Part shown: positions 7,495 to 17,377 of the stretch, piece after piece
Layout of the letters: each line of letters begins with the position of its first letter
Position numbering within the stretch: position 1 is the first letter of the stretch
NCBI GenBank assembly: GCA_013822085.1
Contig: PNJV01000022.1
Location: forward strand, 1-37,808
Origin: Isosphaera sp.
GTDB taxonomy: Bacteria; Planctomycetota; Phycisphaerae; Phycisphaerales; UBA1924
Length of the DNA stretch: 37,808 bases
Direction: 5' to 3'
Notes under the pieces: model-generated
What the model was told of the DNA's origin: nothing
Seen by the model: only the letters and a program-made list of their open reading frames with translations
The model's database searches: none
Made by a program: the position numbers and the translations under genes

Positions 7495-9412
7495 GGAACG
7501 TGATCGTCACCGCCACCTCGCCCTTGGGGCCGAGCTCGCCCAGGAGCCTGCCCACCGCGCGCCACTGGTACGCCGCGTTGAGCACCGGCTCGTCCACCGA
7601 ATCGCCGCCCCCGCTGGCCCGCACCACCCGCGCCCGCTTGACGGCGCCGTCGGGCCCGAAGACGATCTCGACCACCGGCGGCCTGGGCAGCCCAAAGACC
7701 CGCGTGGCCACGCTAAACCGCGGCCGAACCGTCTTGAGCTCGAGCCCCTGGCCAACGTCGATCTGACCCTGCCGATAGACGCCCCGCCGACGCACGCTGG
7801 TGGCGTCCGAGTCGCGGTCGGAGGCATCCCCGGGGTCACCGCCGGCCTGCGGCCCACCCCCACCCCCACCCCCTCCACCCCCCGTGCCTCCATTTCCACC
7901 CCCCGCGCTCTGCTCGCCCGCACCACCCGCGCCCCCCGCACCCCCCGCACCACCCCGGCCCGCGCCGCCGGCGGGCTCAGCCGGGCCCGCTGCCGACTGG
8001 GCACGCTCCTCGGGCGCATCCATCGCCTCCTTGGCCTCCATCGCTCGGCGGACCGCTTCGCTGACCGCCTCGGTCACCACCCGCCGCACCGCGTCGTCGA
8101 CCGCCTCGACGGCGCCCACCACCGCTGAGACCCCCGCCACAAAGTCAAAGCCCGGCGCTGCCGCCTGGCGGCGTTCCTCAAGCCGCGCCGCCGGTTCCTC
8201 CACGCGCAGCGGGTCCTCGCCGGGGTCCTCGGGTGCCGGGCCGGGCGACGCGTCCACCGGCGTCCCCACACGCAGGGGGTCGGTGGTGCCGACGTCCTGC
8301 CCGGGGCGCACGGCCCCGCCGTCGGCGTTGGCCACCACTTGCGACGGGCTCGGCGTCGTGCGGCCGCTCTGCGCGACGCCCTCGGGCGTCCCCTGGCGCC
8401 CGACGGTCGGGTCCGGGCGGGCCTGCCCCTCGGGGCGGCGCGGCGCCTGCGACAGCGCCCCGCGCGGCCCGTCCGGCGCAGCGCCCGCGGGCTCCGGCTC
8501 GTCGCGTGTCGGCTGGGCGGGCTTCTGGGGCTGACCTTCGCCGGCGGGCGTGCCGGGCTGCTGGGCCGCTGCTGGGGCGGCCTCCGGGATCACCTGATCA
8601 GGTGTATTTGCGGGGGCCGCGGGGCTGGGCGCAGGGCTCCCGGCGCCCGGCGCTGCGGGGATGGGCTGGGGCAGCTCGGGAGCGCCGGGCCGCCCGCCCT
8701 CGCCGCCGACTCCCTGGCCACCCGCGGCGTTACGAACCCCACCGCTCGCACCGCCCCCACCGCTCGCACCGCCCCCACCGCTTGCACCGCCCCCACCGCC
8801 CCCACCGCCGCTGGCACCACCGCCGCTGCTCCCGTCGCCACTCGGACCGCCACCGCTGGCACCCCCCGGGCCGGGCCGATCGGCAGCCGCAGCAGCGCTG
8901 ATCGCCGCCGGAGCGTTCGTCGCTGCGGGCGCACTGATCGCTGCGGGCGCGACGCTCTGCGCTGCGCCGGGCGCCACCACCGCGGCCCGCTCGCCCGGCG
9001 TGATCGCCAGCGAGGGCTGATCCGTCGCTGCGGCCAGGGCGACGTGCTCGCCCTGGCCCACGCCGCCGATCCACGAGCGCGTCTGCCCCGCGCCGTCGTC
9101 GCGCCCCAGCGCCACCGCCGGCGGTGGGGGTGGGGGGGGAAGCGGGGGTGGGGGGGGTGGTGCAGCGGGGGCCTCCTCGGCCGGTGCCGGCGGCGCAGGC
9201 TGCAACGGCTCAGCCGCGGAGGGCTCGGGCGGCGGTTCGGGCGCCAGGGCCTGGGCCAAGAGCAGCGGCGAGCGCACCGTCTGGCCGCGCGGCGCGGACG
9301 CGTCGTGCATCGGCGCTGGGAGCGACCGCACCGCCACCGCCATCCCCGCGTGCACAAGCACGCTCAGGACCGCCGACAGCGCCAGCGTCGTTCCCTGGGC
9401 CTCGCCCGCCAT
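7484..9412 (-). CDS. TonB-like energy transducer with long Pro/Gly-rich spacer
   Basis: This 642-residue protein has one N-terminal membrane helix (about residues 9-29), a very long disordered spacer and a C-terminal TonB-type domain. The helix holds S17-xxx-H21, the Ser/His pair that TonB uses to couple to ExbB/ExbD. The spacer includes PPPPPPLPPPPPPPAV near residue 90, a GGASGGGG repeat encoded by 18-bp DNA repeats around 8748-8830, and an Ala/Glu helical part (VVTEAVSEAVRRAMEAKEAM). The last 90 residues show the domain pattern PPVVEIVFGPDGAVKRARVV, then LNAAYQWRAVGRLLGELG and VAVTITF. No exbB, exbD or receptor gene is nearby. TATGAT lies five bases before the ATG. The spacer is several times longer than in E. 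coli TonB (239 residues in total). Confidence 0.85.
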   Translation of the reverse strand: MAGEAQGTTLALSAVLSVLVHAGMAVAVRSLPAPMHDASAPRGQTVRSPLLLAQALAPEPPPEPSAAEPLQPAPPAPAEEAPAAPPPPPPLPPPPPPPAVALGRDDGAGQTRSWIGGVGQGEHVALAAATDQPSLAITPGERAAVVAPGAAQSVAPAAISAPAATNAPAAISAAAAADRPGPGGASGGGPSGDGSSGGGASGGGGGGGGASGGGGASGGGGASGGVRNAAGGQGVGGEGGRPGAPELPQPIPAAPGAGSPAPSPAAPANTPDQVIPEAAPAAAQQPGTPAGEGQPQKPAQPTRDEPEPAGAAPDGPRGALSQAPRRPEGQARPDPTVGRQGTPEGVAQSGRTTPSPSQVVANADGGAVRPGQDVGTTDPLRVGTPVDASPGPAPEDPGEDPLRVEEPAARLEERRQAAAPGFDFVAGVSAVVGAVEAVDDAVRRVVTEAVSEAVRRAMEAKEAMDAPEERAQSAAGPAEPAGGAGRGGAGGAGGAGGAGEQSAGGGNGGTGGGGGGGGGGPQAGGDPGDASDRDSDATSVRRRGVYRQGQIDVGQGLELKTVRPRFSVATRVFGLPRPPVVEIVFGPDGAVKRARVVRASGGGDSVDEPVLNAAYQWRAVGRLLGELGPKGEVAVTITFHLQ

Positions 9413-9417
9413 GACGC

Positions 9418-9423
9418 ATCATA
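9418..9423 (-). promoter_or_regulatory. -10-like TATGAT before the tonB-like gene
   Basis: The hexamer is five bases from the ATG at 9412 and no Shine-Dalgarno sequence is present, which points to a leaderless mRNA. Confidence 0.5.
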
Positions 9424-9519
9424 CGAACGCCGCCCCACCCCGCGTTCGCGCCGACCGGTCTTTACAGCCGAGCCACCGCGCCCGCTGCGGGGCAGACCTC
9501 GGGCCCGCGCAGCGCTTGC

Positions 9520-10944
9520 TCAGGCCCGCGCGGGGCTGGTCGCCTCAGCGGCCGGAGCAGCCTGGGCGTCGCCGGCGTCGGGGGCAGCGCGGGCGGCCTC
9601 CTGCACGCGCCGGCGGTACCACCCGGGCACCGTGCCGTACGCCTGCCACGGCCAGTGATCGCCCTCGAACCGCGGCTCGCGTTTGTAGGTCCGACCGCCC
9701 CACCTGGTCTCGACGCCCGACTCCAGGTCAACCGCTGCGCGCCAGAGGATCCACGCCGTGATGGCCGCCCCGACGGGCTGGCTCAGCGCGTTCCACGCCG
9801 GCGTGCGCCCCCACACGCAGCCGGTCACCAGCGCGCCCAGGTACACCGCGTACGCCACAGCGCCCACCCCGGCCACCGCGGCCGCGGCCCACGCCTGCGC
9901 CGCCGAGGCGCCCCCCTGCGCCCAGGCCAGCGCGCCCAGCCCCACCGCCCCGACCATCGCGCCCGGCATGGCAAGGTCCGTCAGCAGCAGCGCGAGCGAG
10001 AAGCGCTTGAGCCGCCTCGGCCGCCGGTGGCTCAGCTCCTGATAGATCCGCTTCCAACCGCTGACAAATGCCGCAAACCCGTCGTACATCCGGCAGTGCA
10101 GCAGCCCCGCCGCCAGATAGAACCCCAGGGCCAGCCCGTGCTGACGCAGGGCCTTGGCCAGCATCAGGTCCTCCAGGAGCGCCTCGCGCACCGCCGCGTG
10201 GCCCCCGACGGCCTGGTAAGCCTCTCGCCGGAAGAGCATGTACTGCCCGTTGGCCACCGCGCGCCGGCCCCGCCCGCCGCGGCGGTTCACCTTCCTGGGT
10301 GGGAACTGCCGCAGCAGCTCGTAGCTGGTCACCGGCTGGACGAGCCGCTCGAACCAGAACCGCCGGGCCAGCGTGCTGCCCAGCGAGACCATCGCAAGGT
10401 CGTTCTCAAGGAGCAGCGCCACCGTGGCCCGGAGGCACTGAGGCTCCAGCTCGGTGTCGGCGTCGACAAAGAGCAGCAGGTCGGCCTGGCGGGCCGGCTG
10501 CGCGTGATTGACGGCGTGCCACACCGCGTGCACCTTGCCCGACCACCCCTGGGCGCAGCGGGTGATGCGCAGCGTTTGGACCTCCACGCCGGAGCCGGCG
10601 GTGGCCTGAGCGATGCGCTCGGCCGTCGCGTCGGTGCAGCGGTCCAGGGCGAAGACCAGGCTCAGGCGGCCGGCGGGGTAGTCCTGGCGCACCAGCGACC
10701 GCGCCAGCGTGGCGATCACGCGTTCCTCGTTGTACGCCGGGACGATGACGCACACCGTGGGCCACGCCCCGGCGTGGCCGTGCGCCTTGGCCTCGTGCCG
10801 CTGGGCCGCGGCCAGGCCGTCGCGGGCCGTGGGCAGCTGGCGCATGCTCAGGACCACCTCGCGCAGAACCGCCGACCAGTACACCCCGCCCACCAGCGAG
10901 CCCACCCCGACCACGCCGAGCATCGCCAGCCAAGCCGCGTCCAT
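9520..10944 (-). CDS. Membrane-anchored glycosyltransferase family 2
   Basis: This 474-residue enzyme has an N-terminal membrane anchor (LAMLGVVGVGSLVGGVYW). The GT-A domain has VCVIVPAYNEERVI, ALDRCTDATAE, GWSGKVHAVWHAVN, the DxD site LLFVDADTELEP, an ED pair in LLEDLMLAKALRQHG, and a W-rich acceptor motif (FAAFVSGWKRIYQEL). Three or four C-terminal hydrophobic helices follow. This layout fits membrane GT2 enzymes such as the hopanoid-associated HpnB and CrtQ-like lipid glycosyltransferases; a lipid acceptor is inferred. The tail ends with a Trp-containing segment (GDHWPWQAYGTVPGWYRRR). The ATG at 10944 is chosen because TACCAT lies nine bases upstream and the longer frame upstream runs through the divergent symporter gene. 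Confidence 0.87.
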   Translation of the reverse strand: MDAAWLAMLGVVGVGSLVGGVYWSAVLREVVLSMRQLPTARDGLAAAQRHEAKAHGHAGAWPTVCVIVPAYNEERVIATLARSLVRQDYPAGRLSLVFALDRCTDATAERIAQATAGSGVEVQTLRITRCAQGWSGKVHAVWHAVNHAQPARQADLLLFVDADTELEPQCLRATVALLLENDLAMVSLGSTLARRFWFERLVQPVTSYELLRQFPPRKVNRRGGRGRRAVANGQYMLFRREAYQAVGGHAAVREALLEDLMLAKALRQHGLALGFYLAAGLLHCRMYDGFAAFVSGWKRIYQELSHRRPRRLKRFSLALLLTDLAMPGAMVGAVGLGALAWAQGGASAAQAWAAAAVAGVGAVAYAVYLGALVTGCVWGRTPAWNALSQPVGAAITAWILWRAAVDLESGVETRWGGRTYKREPRFEGDHWPWQAYGTVPGWYRRRVQEAARAAPDAGDAQAAPAAEATSPARA

Positions 10945-10953
10945 CGTGGGCCG

Positions 10954-10959
10954 ATGGTA
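10954..10959 (-). promoter_or_regulatory. -10-like TACCAT before the membrane GT2
   Basis: It lies nine bases before the ATG at 10944, in an 88-bp divergent spacer shared with the symporter gene. The DPM1-like gene at 27778 has the same hexamer eight bases upstream. Confidence 0.4.
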
Positions 10960-11019
10960 TTCCCCTCTGCGGCGCCGCCGGGCCCAGCCGACGGGCCCAC
11001 GCGACGCCGCGCAACGCGG

Positions 11020-11025
11020 TACGCT
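11020..11025 (+). promoter_or_regulatory. -10-like TACGCT before the DAACS symporter
   Basis: The hexamer ends seven bases before the ATG at 11033, in the same divergent spacer. There is no clear ribosome-binding site. Confidence 0.45.
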
Positions 11026-11032
11026 CCGGGCC

Positions 11033-12508
11033 ATGCGCAACGCGTGGTGGATCCTGCTGGCGTTGGTCCTGGGCCTGACCGTCGGCGCGCTCGTCGGGGC
11101 ACTCTGGACGCCCCAGACCTGGGCCGAGCTGGGCGTCCAGGACCCCGGGGCGTACCTGGCCGCCCGGCCCAGCGACGGCAACGCGCAGGCCGGCCCGGCG
11201 GCGGGCGCGGCCCGCTTCGTCGCCCGCCTCAACACATTCATAGGTGACGCCTTCGTGCGCGCCCTGCGCATGCTGGCGGTGCCGATTGTGCTCTTTACGC
11301 TCATCGCGGGCTTTGCCACGCTCACCGAGCAGGCCCGCGCCGCGCACGCCGGCCCTGACGCGCCCCCCTCACCCTCACCCCCCGCACCCTCACCCCCCGC
11401 ACCCCGCTCGCCTGCGCCCACCAGCCCCGCCGACCCGGACGACCCCGACGACCCCGCCGCCCGCGCCCTGGCTGCGCGCACGCTCCGCCGAGTCGGCCTG
11501 CGCACCGTCGGGCTCTTCACCGTCCTGACGGTCATCGCGGTGCTGATCGGGCTGGCCCTGGCCTACGCCGTGCGGCCCGGCGTGCTCACGGAGGACCAGC
11601 GCCGCGCGGTCTTTGCCCAGGCGGCCCCAGCACCCGCTGCGTCGGCCCAGGGGGCGGCGCCCTCGCTCTGGAACACGCTCCTGAGCGCCATCCCGACCAA
11701 CCCCTTCGACGCGCTGGCCCGCGGCGACGTGCTCCAGACCGTGGTGGTGGCGGTGATGGTCGGCTCGGTGCTGGCCCTGCTGCCGGCCCGGCGCGCCCGC
11801 CCGGTGCTGGAGGTGTGCGACGTGCTCTCGGAGGTCTTCATCCGCGTGATCACGCTGCTGATGAAGCTGGCGCCGGTGCCGGTCTTCTGCCTGCTGGCCG
11901 GCGTGGCGGCGCGGTCGGGGCTCGGGGTGGTGGTCTCGCTGGGGGTCTACGCGCTGACGGTGGTCGCCGGGCTGACGGTCCTGTGCCTGGGCCTGTACAC
12001 GCCGGTGGCGGCGCTGGGGGGCGTCGGGCCGGGGCGGTTCCTGCGCGGCATGCTGCCGGCGGGGCTGCTGGCATTCTCCACGTCGTCGTCAACGGCGACG
12101 CTGCCGGTGACGATCCGCTGCGCCCACGAGAACCTGGGCGTGCCCAAGCGCCTGGCGGGGTTCGTCTGCTCGCTGGGCGCGACGATCAACCTCGGCGGGA
12201 CCGGGCTCTACCAGGCCATCTCGGCGGTGTTCATCGCCCAGCTCTACGGCGTGGATCTCTCGGCGGGGCAGCTGGTCACGCTGGTCTTTGCGGTCACGGT
12301 CTCGGCGATCGGGACGCCGGGGATCCCCGCCGGCGGGACGGCGTTGTTCATCGCGGTGCTCCAGACGGTGGGCCTGCCGATCGAGGGCGTGGCCATCGTG
12401 CTGGCGCTGGACCGACCCCTGGACATGTCCCGGACGGTGGCCAACGTGCTCGGCGACACGGCGACTGCGGCGCTGGTGCACCGGTGGGAGCCCACGCGGG
12501 GCTCGTAA
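11033..12508 (+). CDS. Dicarboxylate/amino acid:cation symporter (DAACS, GltP/DctA type)
   Basis: This 491-residue transporter has the glutamate-transporter-fold landmarks in order: early helices including LRMLAVPIVLFTLIAGFATL; the hairpin-1 tip STSSSTATLPVT; the TM7 motif ATINLGGTGLYQ; the hairpin-2 segment IGTPGIPAGG; and the TM8 motif DMSRTVANVLGDTATAALV. TM8 keeps the Asp, Arg, Thr and Asn that bind substrate in GltPh and the Na1-site Asp. The usual TM7 sequence NMDGT reads NLGGT, so the Asp of one Na+ site is replaced by Gly. A disordered Pro/Asp/Ala-rich insertion of about 45 residues (encoded near 11350-11465) sits in a loop after the third hydrophobic region. Substrate is probably an acidic amino acid or dicarboxylate, from the TM8 Arg; ion coupling may differ. 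Confidence 0.92.
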   Translation: MRNAWWILLALVLGLTVGALVGALWTPQTWAELGVQDPGAYLAARPSDGNAQAGPAAGAARFVARLNTFIGDAFVRALRMLAVPIVLFTLIAGFATLTEQARAAHAGPDAPPSPSPPAPSPPAPRSPAPTSPADPDDPDDPAARALAARTLRRVGLRTVGLFTVLTVIAVLIGLALAYAVRPGVLTEDQRRAVFAQAAPAPAASAQGAAPSLWNTLLSAIPTNPFDALARGDVLQTVVVAVMVGSVLALLPARRARPVLEVCDVLSEVFIRVITLLMKLAPVPVFCLLAGVAARSGLGVVVSLGVYALTVVAGLTVLCLGLYTPVAALGGVGPGRFLRGMLPAGLLAFSTSSSTATLPVTIRCAHENLGVPKRLAGFVCSLGATINLGGTGLYQAISAVFIAQLYGVDLSAGQLVTLVFAVTVSAIGTPGIPAGGTALFIAVLQTVGLPIEGVAIVLALDRPLDMSRTVANVLGDTATAALVHRWEPTRGS

Positions 12509-12568
12509 GGCCGGGCGTGCCGGAGCGGTCGGGCGCGCGGGACCATCAAATCACACGATGATGTGAGC

Positions 12569-12622
12569 ATGGGACACGGCTAGGCGCGACCCGAGCGCGC
12601 TGCGCGACCGGTGATGTCCCAT
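12569..12622. other. Inverted repeat in the spacer after the symporter
   Basis: ATGGGACA (12569-12576) pairs with TGTCCCAT (12615-12622) around a very GC-rich 38-base interior that can itself fold. No T-tract follows, so it is not a typical intrinsic terminator. It lies between the symporter stop and the ribosome site of the lipoprotein gene. Confidence 0.4.
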
Positions 12623-12691
12623 CGCTTGCACGCGCCGCCGCCGTGCGCGAAGCTTGTGGTGCGGGCCGGTCGCCCGCGCGGGAGGGAACGC

Positions 12692-13561
12692 ATGAAAGAG
12701 GTCAAGGGGCTTGGGGAGATGGCGGGGCTCAACGGCAGGCACACCGCCGGCCGGGGCGGCGGCGGGGACTGCGCAGGGGAGCGCGGGGCGGGCGCGGGGG
12801 CGGGCGGGCCGCTGCGTCGGCGGCGCGGCGGGCTCCGACGCGTGGGGCGGGTGTGCGTGCGGGCCTGGCCGCTGTGGGCGGCGGGGCTCCTGAGCCTGGC
12901 GAGCCTGGTGCTGATCCACGGCTGCGCAGCGGTGCCGCCCGAGGGCGCGGAGCTGGCCGAGAAGTCGCTGGCCCAGCAGGAGCGGGCGTTTGCGGCGGCG
13001 CTGGCCGGCGTGGACGTGCTCGAGCGTGCGCTGGGGCACACCATCGAGACCACCGCGGGGGCGATCGCGCGCGACCGCGGGGACTACGCGGCGGACGTGC
13101 GCGAGGCGGCGCGGCTGCTCGAGTCGGCGCGGCTTGCGCTGGTGGAGGCCGGGGCCGACGCGGGCGCGATCGGCGGCGTGGCCGACGGGCGCGACCGGAT
13201 GAGCGACTACGCCCGGCGGGCTGAGGCGGGCGCGGCGCACGACGCGGAGGATCTGGCCGAGTACCGGCAGGCCGTCGCGGGCGCGGCGTCGCGTCTGCGC
13301 GAGGCGCTGCGCAGCGAGGCGGCGGCGGCGCTGGCCGCTGGGGGCGCCGTCGCCGCGTGGCTGCGCTCGGCCCGGGACGCCGAGGACGCGCGGGACTCGG
13401 CCGTGGGCCTGGACCTGACGGCCAAGACGGGCGAGGCCCTGCGCGCTGCCGAGCCGGGGCTCGAACGCGCCCGGGACGTTGCCGGCCGGCTGCGCGAGCT
13501 GATCGACGCGGTCGGGAGGGTGCGCGGGGACCGGCCCGCTGAGCCGCGCGGGGCGCGCTGA
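12692..13561 (+). CDS. Putative lipoprotein with helical/coiled-coil body, function unknown
   Basis: I do not recognise this 289-residue protein. The start at 12692 has GGGAGG six bases upstream. About 55 Gly/Arg-rich residues precede a hydrophobic helix (WPLWAAGLLSLASLVLIHGC) ending in Cys, which resembles a lipobox although His at the second position is unusual. The body after the Cys is almost entirely helical by composition, rich in Ala, Glu, Arg and Leu (EKSLAQQERAFAAALAGVDVLERAL, VREAARLLESARLALVEAGA), with no catalytic motif. A gene for a 79-residue protein follows after 100 bases on the same strand. The layout suggests a membrane-tethered helical bundle facing the periplasm. The long cytoplasmic tail before the signal anchor is atypical for an exported lipoprotein. 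Confidence 0.65.
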   Translation: MKEVKGLGEMAGLNGRHTAGRGGGGDCAGERGAGAGAGGPLRRRRGGLRRVGRVCVRAWPLWAAGLLSLASLVLIHGCAAVPPEGAELAEKSLAQQERAFAAALAGVDVLERALGHTIETTAGAIARDRGDYAADVREAARLLESARLALVEAGADAGAIGGVADGRDRMSDYARRAEAGAAHDAEDLAEYRQAVAGAASRLREALRSEAAAALAAGGAVAAWLRSARDAEDARDSAVGLDLTAKTGEALRAAEPGLERARDVAGRLRELIDAVGRVRGDRPAEPRGAR

Positions 13562-13661
13562 GCGCACGCCATCGGGGACGCCAGGGGCACACGTGTAGGG
13601 GCGCTCCGACGCGTGGTCGGGCGCGGGCGGGCGGACGGTTTCCATAGAAAGGGGGACGGCG

Positions 13662-13901
13662 ATGCCACCGAGGGACGAGAGGCTTGGGGAGCGGCTGAAC
13701 GGGTCTGGGATCGAGGAGGGCTTGGAGCGGGTGCGCGGGCTGCTCAGCTCGGCCGAGCAGCGGGCTGAGCTGGAGGCGCTGGCGCGGGCCCTGGAAAAGT
13801 CCGGGCGTGAGAACCGCACCATCGCTGGGACGTGGGAGGCGCTGGGGAGCCTCAAGGGGACGCTGATCGCGATCGGGCGCACGGTGCTGGGGGTGCGCTG
13901 A
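13662..13901 (+). CDS. Small helical protein, 79 residues, function unknown
   Basis: The ATG at 13662 is preceded by AAAGGGGGA at good spacing, and GC-skewed codon use is strongly coding. The protein is predicted mostly helical: a charged first part (RDERLGERLNGSGIEEG), a heptad-like Leu/Ala/Glu middle (LLSSAEQRAELEALARALEK) and a moderately hydrophobic end (LGSLKGTLIAIGRTVLGVR). That end could associate with membrane but is too short and charged for a sure transmembrane helix. It lies 100 bases after the putative lipoprotein gene, and both have strong ribosome sites, so the two are probably one operon. Function is unknown. Confidence 0.65.
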   Translation: MPPRDERLGERLNGSGIEEGLERVRGLLSSAEQRAELEALARALEKSGRENRTIAGTWEALGSLKGTLIAIGRTVLGVR

Positions 13902-13916
13902 GCGGCGCGGGGTCGG

Positions 13917-13957
13917 CGGGGCTCAGGGGAGGGGAGGGGCGGGGCTCAGGGGAGGGG
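13917..13957. repeat. 18-bp direct repeat, two copies
   Basis: CGGGGCTCAGGGGAGGGG occurs at 13917-13934 and again at 13940-13957, within a purine-rich stretch after the small gene. Confidence 0.9.
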
Positions 13958-13967
13958 GCGGCACGGG

Positions 13968-14009
<42 letters not shown>

Positions 14010-14084
14010 TAAAGGGAGAGGTCGTCGCGGCGCGGGGCGGGAGCTCGGCGCCGCGCTTGGGAGTTGCCGGCTGCGGGCAGCGCG

Positions 14085-14136
14085 GCGTGCTGCTGGGCGT
14101 GCCAGGGGAACTGCGTGCCGCTGGGCGTGCCAGGGG
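14085..14136. repeat. 24-bp direct repeat, two copies, 28-bp period
   Basis: The copies at 14085-14108 and 14113-14136 differ at one base; their core GCTGGGCGTGCCAGGGG is identical. Confidence 0.9.
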
Positions 14137-14199
14137 CGGCGAGGAGGGCGGGTTCGTGGGCGCGGGAGGCGCGAGCCTGCGTGGCGGTGCCTGTTTCGG

Positions 14200-14205
14200 T
14201 ATACT
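14200..14205 (+). promoter_or_regulatory. Candidate -10 box TATACT for floA
   Basis: TATACT stands out in GC-rich DNA 97 bases before the floA start. No good -35 box lies 16-18 bases upstream. This would give a 5' leader of about 90 bases, matching the presence of a ribosome site on floA. Confidence 0.4.
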
Positions 14206-14302
14206 TCGCCCCAGCGTGGGCTGCGCACGCGCGGCCCGGCGCAGGGGCTGGGTTGGCGGGGGGCGGGGGGGCGGGGTGGCGTAAGAAGCGCGGAGCACCG
14301 AC

Positions 14303-16768
<2,466 letters not shown>

Positions 16769-16792
16769 GCGGGGGGTTGGCTGGCCCGCGTC

Positions 16793-17341
16793 TTAGGACT
16801 CGGCGCGGCGCAGACGCAGCTCGAACTCGCGGTCGACGTAGGTCCACTCCTGCGTCCGACGCAGGCGGACCAGGAGCTCGTCGAAGGCGGCCTCGTGCTG
16901 CGGGGCGTACTCGAACCAGGTGAGGAAATCGAACGGCTCGCCAAGGTCGCGCGAGTGGTAGAGCCGGCGGGCGATGTTGGGGAGGTACTCCAGGCCGATG
17001 GAGGTGTGCCGGGAGGTTTCCTCGAACAGGGCGCGGCGCTGGTCCTGGGCCAAGGCCCACCAGGCGTCGTTCTTGCGGATGGGGATGAGGGCGGCGAGCG
17101 TGGCCTCCGGTCGGCCCAGGCCGGCCGACTTTTCCAGCAGCTTGGCGTGCTCAGCGGTGGTGGTGTAGCGGAGGTTGCTGCGGAAGCCGCGCAGGCACCA
17201 GAGGGAGTCGCAGTGGGCCAGGTTGCCCTCGATGACGTCCAGCCGGGGGGCAGAGACGTAGGGCTCGCCGGTGACGGGGGTGACTCGCTCGGTGATCCAG
17301 GGGCCGCGATCGCCGGCGACGAAGGTGTGCGTGCTGTCCAT
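16793..17341 (-). CDS. cld: Chlorite dismutase-family heme protein, short (dimeric, lineage II type)
   Basis: At 182 residues this has the length of the short chlorite dismutase lineage (Nitrobacter-type, 183 residues). The second half carries IPIRKNDAWWALAQDQRRAL, SRHTSIGLEYLPNIARRLYH and SRDLGEPFDFLTWFEYAP. By alignment from memory, H112 matches the proximal heme ligand (His114 in the Nitrobacter enzyme), R125 the catalytic distal Arg (Arg127) and K90 the heme-propionate Lys (Lys92). The related HemQ coproheme decarboxylases lack the distal Arg, so this is more likely a Cld than HemQ. There is no signal peptide, so it is cytoplasmic. AAAGGAA lies upstream at good spacing. It starts 36 bases after putA ends and is probably co-transcribed with it. 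Activity on chlorite is inferred only. Confidence 0.87.
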   Translation of the reverse strand: MDSTHTFVAGDRGPWITERVTPVTGEPYVSAPRLDVIEGNLAHCDSLWCLRGFRSNLRYTTTAEHAKLLEKSAGLGRPEATLAALIPIRKNDAWWALAQDQRRALFEETSRHTSIGLEYLPNIARRLYHSRDLGEPFDFLTWFEYAPQHEAAFDELLVRLRRTQEWTYVDREFELRLRRAES

Positions 17342-17377
17342 AAGGGTTCCTTTAGAAACGTGGTTGAGTGTGGTGGC

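Noticed and set aside
9655-11247. Long plus-strand frame antisense to the membrane glycosyltransferase
   Set aside because: His/Arg/Pro-rich shadow without motifs; the minus-strand frame has complete GT2 signatures.
10945-11535. 197-residue N-terminal extension of the membrane GT2
   Set aside because: It would run antisense through the start of the symporter gene and lacks any domain; the ATG at 10944 has a start signal.
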